NCBI GenBank assembly: GCA_026416875.1 | Contig: JAOAEI010000005.1 | Location: 1-51,215, forward strand | Reading direction: 5' to 3' | Source of the DNA: Caloramator sp. | GTDB lineage: Bacteria > Bacillota > Clostridia > Clostridiales > Caloramatoraceae | DNA: 51,215 nt | Shown: in pieces, positions 19,432 through 29,871 of the stretch | How positions within the stretch are numbered: the first letter of the stretch is position 1 | How the letters are laid out: each line of letters begins with the position of its first letter | Notes under the pieces: generated by a model | What the model was told of the DNA's origin: nothing | The model's input: the letters and a program-made list of their open reading frames with translations, nothing else | The model's database searches: none | Position numbers and translations under genes: made by a program

Positions 19432-19447
19432 TGTGATAAAAATCACT
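19432..19447. promoter_or_regulatory. CRP/FNR-type palindromic operator upstream of hcp
   Basis: TGTGATAAAAATCACT (GTGAT-AAAA-ATCAC palindrome) about 60 bp before hcp start. Confidence 0.5.
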
Positions 19448-19508
19448 GATTAGGATGGGATAAAGTAGTATATTTAAACTGTAAAATTAATCAAAAGGAG
19501 GAATAAAC

Positions 19509-21149
19509 ATGAGTATGTTTTGTTTTCAATGCCAGGAAGCTGCAAAGGGGGTAGGATGCTCCCTAAGGGGTGTTTGCGGAAAAACCGATGATGTAGCAAG
19601 AATGCAGGATCTTTTTATGTATACTTTAAAGGGCATTTCACTATATAATATTGTTGCAAAGGAAAACGGAATCCAGTTTGATGATGTCGATAAATTTGTG
19701 ATGGAGGGCCTGTTTGCTACGATTACAAATGTAAATTTTGATAAAGTTTACTTTGTAGAAAAGATTAAGAATGCGCTTATTGTAAGAGATAATATTAAAA
19801 ATGCTCTTTCAATTAAAGGAATAAATATTAGCGATATTAATCATGATGCGGCAACTTGGACTAGAAACGAAAATGATTTTGATTCAAAGGCAATAGAAAT
19901 AGGAATTCTATCAACAGCAAATGAAGATATAAGATCATTAAGAGAGCTTATAACTTATGGAGTTAAGGGAATGGCTGCATATGCTTATCACGCATATCAG
20001 TTAGGATTTAAGGATAATGAAATATTCAAATTTATGCAAAGGGCACTTGCAGCTACTTTAAATGACAGCTTAACGGCAGATGAGTTGGTTGCTCTTGCTA
20101 TGGAAACTGGTAAATACGCAGTAGATACAATGGCCCTTTTAGATAAGGCTAATACTTCAACATACGGCAATCCAGAAATAACAAAGGTTAATATTGGTGT
20201 TAGAAACAATCCAGCTATATTAATAAGTGGTCATGACCTAAAGGACCTTGAAGAGCTTTTAAAGCAAACTGAGGGGACAGGAGTTGATGTTTATACCCAC
20301 GGCGAAATGCTTCCAGCACATTACTATCCAGCGTTTAAGAAGTATCCTCACTTCGTAGGAAACTACGGAAATGCATGGTGGCAGCAGGAGAAAGAATTTG
20401 AAAGCTTTAATGGACCAATCCTTATGACAACTAACTGCTTAGTCCCACCAAAGGATTCATATAAAGACAGAGTATACACAACAGGAATTGTGGGATTCCC
20501 AGGAGTTAAGCATATTAGTGAAGGTAAAGACGGAAGGAAGGACTTTAGTGAAATTATAGAACATGCAAAGAGATGTAAGCCACCTGTTGAGATTGAAAAG
20601 GGCGAAATAGTTGGTGGATTTGCCCACAACCAAGTTCTTGCCCTTGCAGACAAAGTTGTTGAAGCTGTAAAGAGTGGTGCAATAAAAAGATTCTTTGTAA
20701 TGGCAGGTTGCGATGGAAGAATGAAGTCAAGGGAATACTACACAGAATTTGCAAAAGCCCTTCCGAAGGATACAGTTATATTAACAGCAGGATGTGCAAA
20801 GTATAGATATAATAAACTAGATCTTGGAGATATAGGAGGAATACCAAGAGTTCTAGATGCAGGACAGTGCAACGACTCATATTCCCTTGCAGTTATTGCA
20901 CTAAAACTTAAGGAAGTATTCGGCCTTAATGACGTTAATGAACTTCCAATTTCATATAACATTGCTTGGTATGAACAAAAGGCTGTGACAGTTCTTCTTG
21001 CACTACTTTACCTTGGAGTTAAAAATATTCACCTTGGACCAACGCTACCAGCCTTCCTTTCACCAAACGTTGCTAAAGTTTTAGTTGATAAGTTTGGAAT
21101 AGGCAGCATCACAAACGTTGAAGATGATTTGAAAATGTTTTTAGGTTAA
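19509..21149 (+). CDS. hcp: hybrid-cluster protein (hydroxylamine reductase)
   Basis: [26 protein letters not shown]-terminal Cys motif; full-length Hcp features. Confidence 0.95.
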   Translation: MSMFCFQCQEAAKGVGCSLRGVCGKTDDVARMQDLFMYTLKGISLYNIVAKENGIQFDDVDKFVMEGLFATITNVNFDKVYFVEKIKNALIVRDNIKNALSIKGINISDINHDAATWTRNENDFDSKAIEIGILSTANEDIRSLRELITYGVKGMAAYAYHAYQLGFKDNEIFKFMQRALAATLNDSLTADELVALAMETGKYAVDTMALLDKANTSTYGNPEITKVNIGVRNNPAILISGHDLKDLEELLKQTEGTGVDVYTHGEMLPAHYYPAFKKYPHFVGNYGNAWWQQEKEFESFNGPILMTTNCLVPPKDSYKDRVYTTGIVGFPGVKHISEGKDGRKDFSEIIEHAKRCKPPVEIEKGEIVGGFAHNQVLALADKVVEAVKSGAIKRFFVMAGCDGRMKSREYYTEFAKALPKDTVILTAGCAKYRYNKLDLGDIGGIPRVLDAGQCNDSYSLAVIALKLKEVFGLNDVNELPISYNIAWYEQKAVTVLLALLYLGVKNIHLGPTLPAFLSPNVAKVLVDKFGIGSITNVEDDLKMFLG

Positions 21150-21151
21150 AC

Positions 21152-21197
21152 AAAAAACTTAAACTTAAGTGCCAGGCACTTAAGTTTAAGTTTTTTT
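21152..21197. terminator. long near-perfect palindrome/bidirectional terminator
   Basis: AAAAAACTTAAACTTAAGTGCC-A-GGCACTTAAGTTTAAGTTTTTT. Confidence 0.75.
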
Positions 21198-21199
21198 GT

Positions 21200-22570
21200 T
21201 TATATGCTTATATTTTTATCATTCTTTGAAATACCCCTTAGTATATATTCTTCATTGTATTTTAAAAACAATATAAGCCCTAAAAAGCAGAACAGTGCAG
21301 CTGATAAGGCAGTTAATCTTATTCCTATCTCGTTGCTGCCGTTTCTTTTATACAGCAAAAGGGAACTTAAAACCAGCATAGAAAGCATTTGACCAACCTT
21401 TGACATAAATGTTCGGGTGCCAAAGAATATAGCCTCCCTTTTAGAACCAGAACGGATAGCATCGAATTCTGCTATGTCTGCAATAACTGCATTAGGTAGT
21501 ATTCCAAAGACAGCCATCGGGATTGAAGCAAAGATAACCAAAATGTATGCTTGAATGGTATTGGATATAGGGAGTTTCCCTAAAAAGAAACCTAATGAGT
21601 AAGTAATTATAAAAAGAACGAAGGCGAATATAAGAAGTTTTTTCTTGCCATATTTTTTTGCAAGTAAATTAACCGGAACATAGAAGATAAAGGACCCTAC
21701 TCCGAGTAAAATCAATAGAATACCTAACATAGCCTCAGGAAGATTTAGTAAAACTGTTATATAGTAAAGGAGTGCATTTTGGAAGGTTGTGATTGCTATC
21801 CAATAAACCAAGTCAGAAAAAACAAAAACTTTAAAATCCTTATTTTTAAAAGTAGCTTTTATGGATTCAACCATTTTGATTTCTGAAGGAGTCGCTTTAC
21901 AATATTTTTTTTCATCTATCGTAAACACTGGGACAAGTAAAAATATTAAAGCAATTATTGAAAGTATTGAAAAAGTTATTAATATTGCACTTCTTTTATT
22001 ATAGCCCATGTTTAAAAATATGTTCCATATAACAGGTGCCTGAGAAGCAACAGCAAAACCTAAAAACCATGTGATGGAAATAGCTGTAGAGAGATTAAGT
22101 CTTTCTTCAGGAGTATGGCCAAGTTCTGAAAGGAGTGCAAAATAGGGTGTTACATACATTGTCATAAAAAGATAGAAAAGGAGAAGAACTACTGCCAAAT
22201 ATAAAGCGTTATAATAACTTTCGCCCTTTGAAGGAGTCCAAAACACAAGAACGGTTGTTATAGTAAATGGAATAGCAGAATATTTCATAAAAGGGATTCT
22301 TCTCCCATCCTTTGATTTGCATCTGTCGCTTAAGGTTGCAATCCATGGGTCGGTTATTGCATCAAAAAATCTCCCTAGCATAGTTATCATACCAATGATA
22401 GTTAAAAAACCAAAAAAAGTTACTTGTGGGATCAAAGTAGAGATTCCTGATTTTTCAGTAGGAATGTAGTAGAAGATTAGATATGTCCCTATTATTCCAG
22501 ATAAAATTGACCAGCCAAATTGCCCTAAGGAATAGGCAACAAGTTTTGAAAAAGGTAATTTTTCCTTCAT
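21200..22570 (-). CDS. GPH/MelB-like MFS sugar:cation symporter
   Basis: Multi-TM; FDAITDPWIATLSDRCKSKDGRRIPFM motif. Confidence 0.87.
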   Translation of the reverse strand: MKEKLPFSKLVAYSLGQFGWSILSGIIGTYLIFYYIPTEKSGISTLIPQVTFFGFLTIIGMITMLGRFFDAITDPWIATLSDRCKSKDGRRIPFMKYSAIPFTITTVLVFWTPSKGESYYNALYLAVVLLLFYLFMTMYVTPYFALLSELGHTPEERLNLSTAISITWFLGFAVASQAPVIWNIFLNMGYNKRSAILITFSILSIIALIFLLVPVFTIDEKKYCKATPSEIKMVESIKATFKNKDFKVFVFSDLVYWIAITTFQNALLYYITVLLNLPEAMLGILLILLGVGSFIFYVPVNLLAKKYGKKKLLIFAFVLFIITYSLGFFLGKLPISNTIQAYILVIFASIPMAVFGILPNAVIADIAEFDAIRSGSKREAIFFGTRTFMSKVGQMLSMLVLSSLLLYKRNGSNEIGIRLTALSAALFCFLGLILFLKYNEEYILRGISKNDKNISI

Positions 22571-22726
22571 TTTATCCCCCCACTTTTTGAAAGTTTTAGT
22601 AATAAAGAAAATAGAAAAGGCTTTCTATTATATTTTAAAATATTTTACCTAAATAGTAAATAACTAGATTGGTAATAATTACAATTTAGTTTTATAATAA
22701 TTATTAAGAAGGTTAGGGGGGGTTAA

Positions 22727-23476
22727 ATGAGGGAATTGCAGTTAAATCAAGAAGATTTAAGAAAAGAATATTTCTTAAAGGGCAAAGAAGAAGGATGCCT
22801 TTTAATTCACGGATTTACTTCAACGCCTGCTGAACTTAGGGAATTAGGACACTTTTTAAATGAAAAGGGATATACAGTTTATGGCGTTAGATTGCACGGA
22901 CATGGAACCACAATCGATGAAATGGAAAGGGCTACTTTTAAAGATTGGATAAGATCCGTTGAGGAGGGATTAAATTTTTTAAAGGAAAGCTGTTCTAAGA
23001 TTTATGTTATAGGCCATTCTATGGGTTCGCTTTTAGCTTTATATATTGCTGAAAATTATGATATAGATAAGGTAGTTGCCCTATCACCTCCATTAATTTT
23101 AAAAAATAAAACTGGTAAATTTGCATTTATAGCAAAATATTTTATGAGATATGCAAAATGGCCTCCTCAGGAAAGACCAGAAGAGGAAAGAAAATATCTT
23201 TTAGGGTATGATAAGATTCCGGTAAAGTCTATTCATGAATTTAATAAACTAAATCGCATAGTGAAAAAGAATCTAAAAAAAGTAAAATCACCTTTATTTA
23301 TCGTTCAATCTGAAGGGGATGGAACAGTAGATATTAAAAGTGTAGATTACCTTTATAATACAGCGGTATCTTCAGTAAAACAAAAGTGTATTCTAAAAAA
23401 GTGTGGGCATAACATAACGATTGAATGCGAAAAGCATGATGTTTTTGATTCGGTGTATAAATTTTTAAACTCATAA
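22727..23476 (+). CDS. alpha/beta hydrolase (carboxylesterase/monoacylglycerol lipase-like)
   Basis: LLIHGFTSTPAELRELG, VIGHSMGSLLAL nucleophile, CGHNITIE His. Confidence 0.9.
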   Translation: MRELQLNQEDLRKEYFLKGKEEGCLLIHGFTSTPAELRELGHFLNEKGYTVYGVRLHGHGTTIDEMERATFKDWIRSVEEGLNFLKESCSKIYVIGHSMGSLLALYIAENYDIDKVVALSPPLILKNKTGKFAFIAKYFMRYAKWPPQERPEEERKYLLGYDKIPVKSIHEFNKLNRIVKKNLKKVKSPLFIVQSEGDGTVDIKSVDYLYNTAVSSVKQKCILKKCGHNITIECEKHDVFDSVYKFLNS

Positions 23477-23517
23477 AAACTTAACTTTAGGTGCTAGCAC
23501 CTAAAGTTAAGTTTTTT
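23475..23517. terminator. perfect palindrome/terminator
   Basis: AAAAACTTAACTTTAGGTGCTAGCACCTAAAGTTAAGTTTTTT. Confidence 0.75.
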
Positions 23518-23582
23518 GTTTACTAATTTTTATTGGATGATAAAATTATTTATAAAGAAATTTAAAGCATTAGAGGTGCAGG

Positions 23583-24155
23583 ATGGTTAAGGAAAAGCTT
23601 GTTAAAATAAGCGATGAATATATTGTAGTAACCTTTGAAGAAGTTTTTGAAAGATATAAAAGTTTAATACATAACTTGTGTCAAAAATGGCAAAGCAAAG
23701 TAGAGTATGCTGACCTTTTTCAAGTTGCAAGTATAGGACTTTACAAGGCCTTTTTAGATTATGATATTTCTAAAGACATAGAGTTTTCAACTCTAGCCTA
23801 TACATACATTAAAAATGAGATAAGAACTTTTTATAGACAAGCTCAGAAAAATTTTGGATACATCTCATTAAACCAAGAGCTCTATAATGATTCGAATAGA
23901 AAGATAGAAGATATTATAAAGGACGAAGAGTTTGAACATAAAATCCTTGAAGAGATAACCAAAGAACAGGATTTACAAAGAATATATAGTGCCTTTAGGC
24001 ATCTAACAGCAAGGCAGGAGGAAATAATAAAAAAGTATTTTTTAGAAGGTAAGACGATGCAGGAGATAGCAGATGAATTTGGCTTTCATGTTAGCTACAT
24101 AGGGAAAGTTATTAAAAACTCCGTTAAGAAAATACAAAATAGTTTAGATTACTAA
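23583..24155 (+). CDS. sigma-70 family RNA polymerase sigma factor
   Basis: YADLFQVASIGLYKAFLDYD region 2; C-terminal HTH LTARQEEIIKKYFLEGKTMQEIADEFG. Confidence 0.85.
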   Translation: MVKEKLVKISDEYIVVTFEEVFERYKSLIHNLCQKWQSKVEYADLFQVASIGLYKAFLDYDISKDIEFSTLAYTYIKNEIRTFYRQAQKNFGYISLNQELYNDSNRKIEDIIKDEEFEHKILEEITKEQDLQRIYSAFRHLTARQEEIIKKYFLEGKTMQEIADEFGFHVSYIGKVIKNSVKKIQNSLDY

Positions 24156-24256
24156 TGGATAATAATTTTCTCCAAAAAACTATTGTCAAAAACAAAAAAG
24201 TATGATAATATTAAAAATGTAAAGAGTAAATTAATTGTGATAGGGAGGATGGGAAG

Positions 24257-24802
24257 ATGAAAAAGTTTGTTTGCACAATTTGTGGTTATGTTCATGAAGG
24301 AAGTGAAGCACCAGAAAAATGTCCACAATGCGGTGCACCAAAGGAAAAATTCATAACAAAGGAAAATGGAGAGCTCGTTTGGGCTGATGAACATAGAATT
24401 GGAGTTGCAAAGGGAGTTGATCCAGAAATAATCGAAGGTTTAAAGGCAAACTTTATAGGAGAATGCACAGAAGTTGGTATGTATCTTGCAATGAGCCGTC
24501 AGGCAGATAGGGAAGGATATCCTGAAGTTGCAGAAGCATATAAAAGAATAGCCTTTGAAGAGGCAGAGCATGCTGCAAAGTTTGCTGAACTTTTAGGAGA
24601 AGTTGTAACAGACAGCACAAAGAAGAACCTTCAAATGAGGGTTGAAGCTGAATACGGTGCATGTGAAGGTAAGCTAAAACTTGCAAAGAAGGCAAAGGAA
24701 CTTGGCCTTGATGCTATCCATGATACTGTTCATGAAATGTGCAAGGATGAAGCAAGGCACGGTGCCGCATTTAGGGGCCTTTTAAAAAGATATTTTGAAT
24801 AA
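24257..24802 (+). CDS. reverse-rubrerythrin-like protein (N-terminal rubredoxin, C-terminal diiron domain)
   Basis: [25 protein letters not shown] then [15 protein letters not shown]...EEAEHA...DEARH. Confidence 0.9.
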   Translation: MKKFVCTICGYVHEGSEAPEKCPQCGAPKEKFITKENGELVWADEHRIGVAKGVDPEIIEGLKANFIGECTEVGMYLAMSRQADREGYPEVAEAYKRIAFEEAEHAAKFAELLGEVVTDSTKKNLQMRVEAEYGACEGKLKLAKKAKELGLDAIHDTVHEMCKDEARHGAAFRGLLKRYFE

Positions 24803-24832
24803 TCTCCCCTCTTTTAAAAAGGGGGATCCCCA

Positions 24833-24856
24833 GAGGTCGCATAATGCGACCTTTTA
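24833..24856 (+). terminator. terminator
   Basis: AGGTCGC-ATAAT-GCGACCTTTT. Confidence 0.75.
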
Positions 24857-24931
24857 ATTTTACAATGTTTTAACTGTTTTATAATTCTTCCTTTAATAAA
24901 AGATTTTAAAATATGAGTAGGAGGTGGAAGT

Positions 24932-25510
24932 ATGAGAAGATTCAATATATGTATAGATATCGATGGAACTATAACAGATCCTTTTTATTGGCTAGATTTA
25001 GCAAATTATTATTTTGATAAGGATGTAAAGGAAGATGATGTTAAAGAATATGAAATTTATAAAGTATTAAATATTTCACAGGAGGAATATAATAAGTTTT
25101 ATCGGATGTATTCAGAGCTAATACATTTTAGAGCAAGGCCGAGGGAATTTGCATCAGAGATTTTAAAGGATATATCTCAAAAGCACAATATTTTTTATGT
25201 TTCTGCCAGGGAACAAAGGCTAATGAATATAACAGAAAAATGGCTTAAAAAACATGCTTTTCCTAAAGGAGAAATATATTTATTGGGAAGTCATAACAAA
25301 ATTCAAAAAGCAAAAGATTTAAAATGCGATATTTTCATTGAAGATAGATATGAAAATGCTGTTGATCTTGCAAATGAGGGATTTGAGGTTTTACTTATAG
25401 ACTGTCCTTATAATCGTAAACCGTTAAAAGAAGGCATTCAAAGAGTTTACAACTGGGAACAAATTCATGAGATGATTGAACTAATAGAAAAAGAAAGAGA
25501 GATTGCATAA
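24932..25510 (+). CDS. HAD-like 5'-nucleotidase (NT5C-like)
   Basis: NICIDIDGTITDPFYW; FYVSAREQR; DIFIEDRYENAVDLA. Confidence 0.78.
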   Translation: MRRFNICIDIDGTITDPFYWLDLANYYFDKDVKEDDVKEYEIYKVLNISQEEYNKFYRMYSELIHFRARPREFASEILKDISQKHNIFYVSAREQRLMNITEKWLKKHAFPKGEIYLLGSHNKIQKAKDLKCDIFIEDRYENAVDLANEGFEVLLIDCPYNRKPLKEGIQRVYNWEQIHEMIELIEKEREIA

Positions 25511-25532
25511 AAATCACCGTTGGGTGATTTTA
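25509..25532. terminator. terminator
   Basis: AAAATCACC-GTT-GGGTGATTTT. Confidence 0.7.
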
Positions 25533-25538
25533 CCTTTT

Positions 25539-26657
25539 TTATGAGTTTTTATGTGCTTTAATATGGTTTATTAACTTCATGTATGGCGTAGTTAATTTTA
25601 GTATATCTATACTTATAGTATTGCTGCATATTCTATTAGTGAATTTATTAATCAGCTTATTATTAAGATTTTTTACTAATTTATCGATCTCATAATCATC
25701 TAAACCTTCTAAGAATCTTCTAAGAACTAGGGAGTTATAATAGTTTTTAAATAAAGGCTTTGTTAGTATTTCGTATTTTCCTCTTCCTAAAATATCATAA
25801 GCACAATATACGCCAGTTAAAATAGATGCAAACTGGCCAAAACCAAGCCCAGGGCTTATGGTCCCAAAGCAATTCCCGACAAAGTAAGTATTATCTACTT
25901 TAGGCCTTAAGCATATTCCCATCATGTATCTTGTTATTTCAAATCTATCTGTAATCCTTAAACTTTGTTTTAACTCATTACATGCTAAGTTATAGAAGGC
26001 CTCCCACATATTATTTATATCCAATTTTATGTTGTTTGGGTAATCTGGATAAGCTATAACTAAATTAGCTTCCTTATCTGTAAAGGGAATTAACCATGCA
26101 TACCCTTTCGGGATAATTTCATAAATAAACCATACATGTGGGTTGTCAATTGTAAAATCTCCGATAACCGTAGCACCTTTTATAGTGCAAGTAAGGTCAC
26201 ATCTGTAGTTGCCTAAATGTGTAGCATATTCTCCATCTCCCGTTGCTAATACTATATAATCGAATTCTTTACAAAGTTTTTCATATTCATAATTTGAGTT
26301 AAATATTATGTTGCTTTTAACTTGTTTTTTTAGCTGATTTTCAAAGGAGTTTTCGTGTCTTCCTCTTATGTTGGTATAACCTATCTTACCAATAATATTG
26401 CCTTTTTCGTTTTTGGAATGGATGGTTAATTTATTTACTTCACTTATAGGATCTAAAACTATATTAAATTTTTCTTTTATATAGAGAATGCAATCCTTTA
26501 TTGGCCTATTTAATATTTCAAACATAGCTTCTGCATTAATGAATCTATCTCCAACTCTATTTCTTTTTTCAAAAATTGTTGGCATGATTCCATATCTTTC
26601 AAGTATAATAGCACAGGACAGTCCAGAAATACCAGCACCCATAATAGCTACCCTCAA
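25539..26657 (-). CDS. NAD(P)/FAD-dependent oxidoreductase (geranylgeranyl reductase-like)
   Basis: MRVAIMGAGISGLSCAIILE dinucleotide motif; VLATGDGEY; YFVGNCFGTISPGLGFG. Confidence 0.75.
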   Translation of the reverse strand: MRVAIMGAGISGLSCAIILERYGIMPTIFEKRNRVGDRFINAEAMFEILNRPIKDCILYIKEKFNIVLDPISEVNKLTIHSKNEKGNIIGKIGYTNIRGRHENSFENQLKKQVKSNIIFNSNYEYEKLCKEFDYIVLATGDGEYATHLGNYRCDLTCTIKGATVIGDFTIDNPHVWFIYEIIPKGYAWLIPFTDKEANLVIAYPDYPNNIKLDINNMWEAFYNLACNELKQSLRITDRFEITRYMMGICLRPKVDNTYFVGNCFGTISPGLGFGQFASILTGVYCAYDILGRGKYEILTKPLFKNYYNSLVLRRFLEGLDDYEIDKLVKNLNNKLINKFTNRICSNTISIDILKLTTPYMKLINHIKAHKNS

Positions 26658-26756
26658 GTTTTCACCTCCTTCTCTTTATATTATGAAAAATAAAGCTATT
26701 TATACAAATTATTTTTGTGTTAAACTAAATAAAAGTCATTTTTTGGGGGAATTACT

Positions 26757-27695
26757 ATGAGTTATGATGACACCAGGGTAAGAAGTATAATTAGAAAATT
26801 GTTTGCAATGGATGTTGAAGAGATAAGATCAATAGGACATTATGAATTAAACAGACACTATGTGTATTATATTAGACTAAAAGGTGGTCAAAAGGTTATT
26901 TTCAAGATATTTGGAATAAAAAATAGAATGCCAAGGGAGATAGCTTCCCTTAGTTTATTAAAAAATTCCACCATAAAATGTCCAAAATATTTTAGATATG
27001 GAATTTTAGATGATGGCAATGAGTGGATGATATATGAATATATTGAAGGAGAACAATTAGATAAATTATATAAAACTATGACTTTAGATGAGTTAAAAAA
27101 GTTATTTTTTGAAATAGGTCAGGAATTAGGTAAAATTCATTCTTATAAAACTTTTGACTTTTTTGGCGATTGGGATGAGAAAGGAAAAAGTATTCATAAT
27201 ATAAGGGATTATTATACATATTTTGTAAGAAGCTTTGAGATTCAATTGTGCGAATTAATGCAACAAAATATGGAGGAAAAGAGAATCTTAATTGAAGCTG
27301 CAGAAAAAATAAAAAGGAATTTTTTTTTAATAGAAAGCATTAAGGAGTCAAGGCTTTGTCACAATGACTTTGACGGGCGAAATATACTAATTATCTGTCA
27401 AAATGGTGAATACAAAGTGAATGGGATTGTCGATTTTGAACAAAGTTTCCCGGGAAATATAGAAATGGATATTGTCAGGTTGTATTTTAGGTATTTTTTG
27501 GAGAATAAAGACATCGAAAAAACATTTTTTGAGGGGTATAATAAATATATTAGTATTGATGAGGGTTTTTTTAAAAGGCTTGATTATTATCTATTAAGAT
27601 TAGGTTTTGGGATCTGCTGCTGGACGTATTATAAGGCACCAGAATATTATAAACAGGGGCTAGAATTAGTAAAAAAATATATTAATAAATTTTAG
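26757..27695 (+). CDS. aminoglycoside phosphotransferase-family (APH/choline kinase-like) protein
   Basis: Brenner-type LCHNDFDGRNILI and GIVDFEQSFPGNIEMDI. Confidence 0.82.
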   Translation: MSYDDTRVRSIIRKLFAMDVEEIRSIGHYELNRHYVYYIRLKGGQKVIFKIFGIKNRMPREIASLSLLKNSTIKCPKYFRYGILDDGNEWMIYEYIEGEQLDKLYKTMTLDELKKLFFEIGQELGKIHSYKTFDFFGDWDEKGKSIHNIRDYYTYFVRSFEIQLCELMQQNMEEKRILIEAAEKIKRNFFLIESIKESRLCHNDFDGRNILIICQNGEYKVNGIVDFEQSFPGNIEMDIVRLYFRYFLENKDIEKTFFEGYNKYISIDEGFFKRLDYYLLRLGFGICCWTYYKAPEYYKQGLELVKKYINKF

Positions 27696-27705
27696 GTGGT
27701 GAGTT

Positions 27706-27936
27706 ATGAAAAAGGGGATACTAACTGTTCTAATAATTGCACTCATTGGGACTATAATTATGGGTTCGTATTTTATCGGCATCATTTCAGCAATATTTTC
27801 AACTTCGACACCAAAATTTTTTGCCTATTTAATCGTTTTTATAGCTTTATTTATAATAGGCTCATTCATTTATGTTGCCTATGAAAGGATTAAGGAAATA
27901 AGGGAGGGGAAGGAAGATGATATTAGTAAATACTGA
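27706..27936 (+). CDS. small two-TM membrane protein
   Basis: 76 aa, hydrophobic, RBS aggtggtga; overlaps next gene. Confidence 0.6.
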   Translation: MKKGILTVLIIALIGTIIMGSYFIGIISAIFSTSTPKFFAYLIVFIALFIIGSFIYVAYERIKEIREGKEDDISKY

Positions 27937-28228
27937 TTTTATTACGGGAAAAGAGCTTGAAACTTTGTCCCTTGTTAAGGGTTCAGTTGTTCATTCAAAG
28001 CACATAGGAAAGGATATCTTAAGTGCACTTAAAACTTTAGTCGGCGGTGAGATAGTATCATATACAGAGATGATGAATGAAGCAAGGGCTATTGCAACCA
28101 AAAGGATGGTAGAAGAGGCAGAAAAATTAGGAGCTGATGCTGTTATAAACATTAGATATGCAACCAGCAATATTATGCAAGGTGCAGCAGAAGTTATTGT
28201 TTATGGAACGGCGGTAAAATTTAAATAA
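27917..28228 (+). CDS. YbjQ/UPF0145-family protein
   Basis: VKGSVVHSKHIGKDILSALKTLVGGEIVSYTEMMNEARAIATKRM. Confidence 0.87.
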   Translation: MILVNTDFITGKELETLSLVKGSVVHSKHIGKDILSALKTLVGGEIVSYTEMMNEARAIATKRMVEEAEKLGADAVINIRYATSNIMQGAAEVIVYGTAVKFK

Positions 28229-28229
28229 A

Positions 28230-28278
28230 AAATAAAAACCTCTCACCAGCAAATAACTTGCAGGTGAGAGGTTTTTAT
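28230..28278. terminator. bidirectional terminator
   Basis: AATAAAAACCTCTCACC...GGTGAGAGGTTTTTATT. Confidence 0.8.
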
Positions 28279-28292
28279 TAATATAAATGAAA

Positions 28293-28916
28293 TTATTTAT
28301 GCCCCTTTTCAGCAGCTTCTGCATCTTCTTTAGTTTTATGAATTGTTCCCTTAGGATGCTGAGGTGGTGCATAAATAGAATAAAGTTTAAGTGGCTTATT
28401 ACCTGTGTTTATTAAATTATGCCACTTTCCAGCTGGTATAAAAATAGCATAGTTATCGTAAACATTTGCTCTGAAATCTAAGCTGTCTTTTCTGTCTCCC
28501 ATCATTACAACTCCCTGACCTTCTTCGATGCGTAAGAACTGATCAACATTAGGATGCATTTCTAAGCCTATTTCTTCTCCAGGTTTAATACTCATCAATG
28601 TAAGTTGTAGATGTTCTCCGGTCCATATAGCTAAACGGAAGTTATTGTTTTGTATTGTGGCTTTTTCAATGTCAACTACAAAGGCTTTTGAGCCATAATC
28701 CTTTAGTTCAATTAAGTTAGAACCTTGCGACGGTTGAGGGTAAGCTGGTCTTGAATCAAAGCGCTCATAATTAGAATCTTCATTTGCATACTCATCGCTG
28801 TAAAAAGGCATGTTCACAAAGTAGGGGCATGGACAGGAGATGAAGGGTGTAAACATAGCCTCCTTAGTGTTTCTTGGTTGATTAACAAAATAAGGGCAAA
28901 AGTAAGGGTAATACAT
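28293..28916 (-). CDS. cupin-domain protein with Cys/Tyr/Pro-rich N-terminal repeat
   Basis: GEEIGLEMHPNVDQFLRIEEGQGVVMMG...IPAGKWHNLINTG; tandem CPYFVN near N-terminus. Confidence 0.83.
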   Translation of the reverse strand: MYYPYFCPYFVNQPRNTKEAMFTPFISCPCPYFVNMPFYSDEYANEDSNYERFDSRPAYPQPSQGSNLIELKDYGSKAFVVDIEKATIQNNNFRLAIWTGEHLQLTLMSIKPGEEIGLEMHPNVDQFLRIEEGQGVVMMGDRKDSLDFRANVYDNYAIFIPAGKWHNLINTGNKPLKLYSIYAPPQHPKGTIHKTKEDAEAAEKGHK

Positions 28917-29049
28917 ATTCTTTTCCTTTCAACATGCTCACAATAACATTATATGAAAAGTAAAGTTTAAATGTGAAAATTTCCTTTAATATTAAATGTA
29001 TTCTTTTATCTTGACAATAATTTTCTGACGATTTATAATTAAAATAGTC

Positions 29050-29100
29050 ATAAATGAGCAATAATGAGCATAAATTATAACAAAAACAATCAAAAATGAG
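29050..29100. promoter_or_regulatory. candidate DeoR-family operator repeats
   Basis: ATAAATGAGCA / ATAATGAGCA direct repeats plus AAAATGAG at 29093-29100, immediately upstream of the regulator gene. Confidence 0.4.
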
Positions 29101-29113
29101 ATTAGGTGATTAT

Positions 29114-29869
29114 ATGTTTGCAGAAGAGAGGAAAAATAAGATAATCGACATTATTAAAAGTGGGCAAAGCGTAAAGGTGTCAGAACTTGCTAAAATATTT
29201 AATGTATCTGAATCAACCATAAGAAGGGATTTGAATGAGCTTGAAACCATGGGGGTTATAATAAGAACCCATGGTGGTGCTGTAAATAGTTTTCATACTA
29301 ATTTTGAGCCTTCCTTTATTGAAAAACAGGACAAGTATCTTTATGAAAAGGATTATATAGGAAAGATTGCAGCAAGGTTTATTAAAGATGGAGATACAAT
29401 TATACTTGATGCAGGAACTACAACCCAATATATCGCAAGATATATTACAGCTAAAAATGTTACCATAATTACAAATTCGGTTAACCTTGCTAATGATCTT
29501 TCAAACAGGGAAGACATAGAAGTTCTTATAACCGGTGGAATTATAAGGCCAAAAACAAAGGCAATGGTAGGCTTTATAGCTGAAAACACATTAAGGCAAT
29601 TTAGAGTTGATAAGGCCTTTATTGGTGCAAATGGAGTTTCAATTAAGTATGGAGTTACAACACCAAATTCAATGGAGGCAAATGTAAAAAGAGCTATGAT
29701 AGAAAATGCAAAGGAGGTTTACCTTTGTGTAGATAGCTCAAAATTCGATGAAGTTACCTTTTCACTGATATGCCCGGTATCAAGGGTAAATTATATTATT
29801 ACAAATAATATGGAGGATGAGGAAAAGCTAAGATACAAAAAACTTGGCGTAGAAGTTATAACAGAATAA
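29114..29869 (+). CDS. DeoR-family transcriptional regulator (FruR-like)
   Basis: MFAEERKNKIIDIIKSGQSVKVSELAKIFNVSESTIRRDLNELE; RBS aggtga before ATG 29114. Confidence 0.9.
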   Translation: MFAEERKNKIIDIIKSGQSVKVSELAKIFNVSESTIRRDLNELETMGVIIRTHGGAVNSFHTNFEPSFIEKQDKYLYEKDYIGKIAARFIKDGDTIILDAGTTTQYIARYITAKNVTIITNSVNLANDLSNREDIEVLITGGIIRPKTKAMVGFIAENTLRQFRVDKAFIGANGVSIKYGVTTPNSMEANVKRAMIENAKEVYLCVDSSKFDEVTFSLICPVSRVNYIITNNMEDEEKLRYKKLGVEVITE

Positions 29870-29871
29870 AG

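Noticed and set aside
20363-20962. Minus-strand ORFs inside hcp
   Set aside because: Antisense to a full-length, clearly recognised hcp gene.
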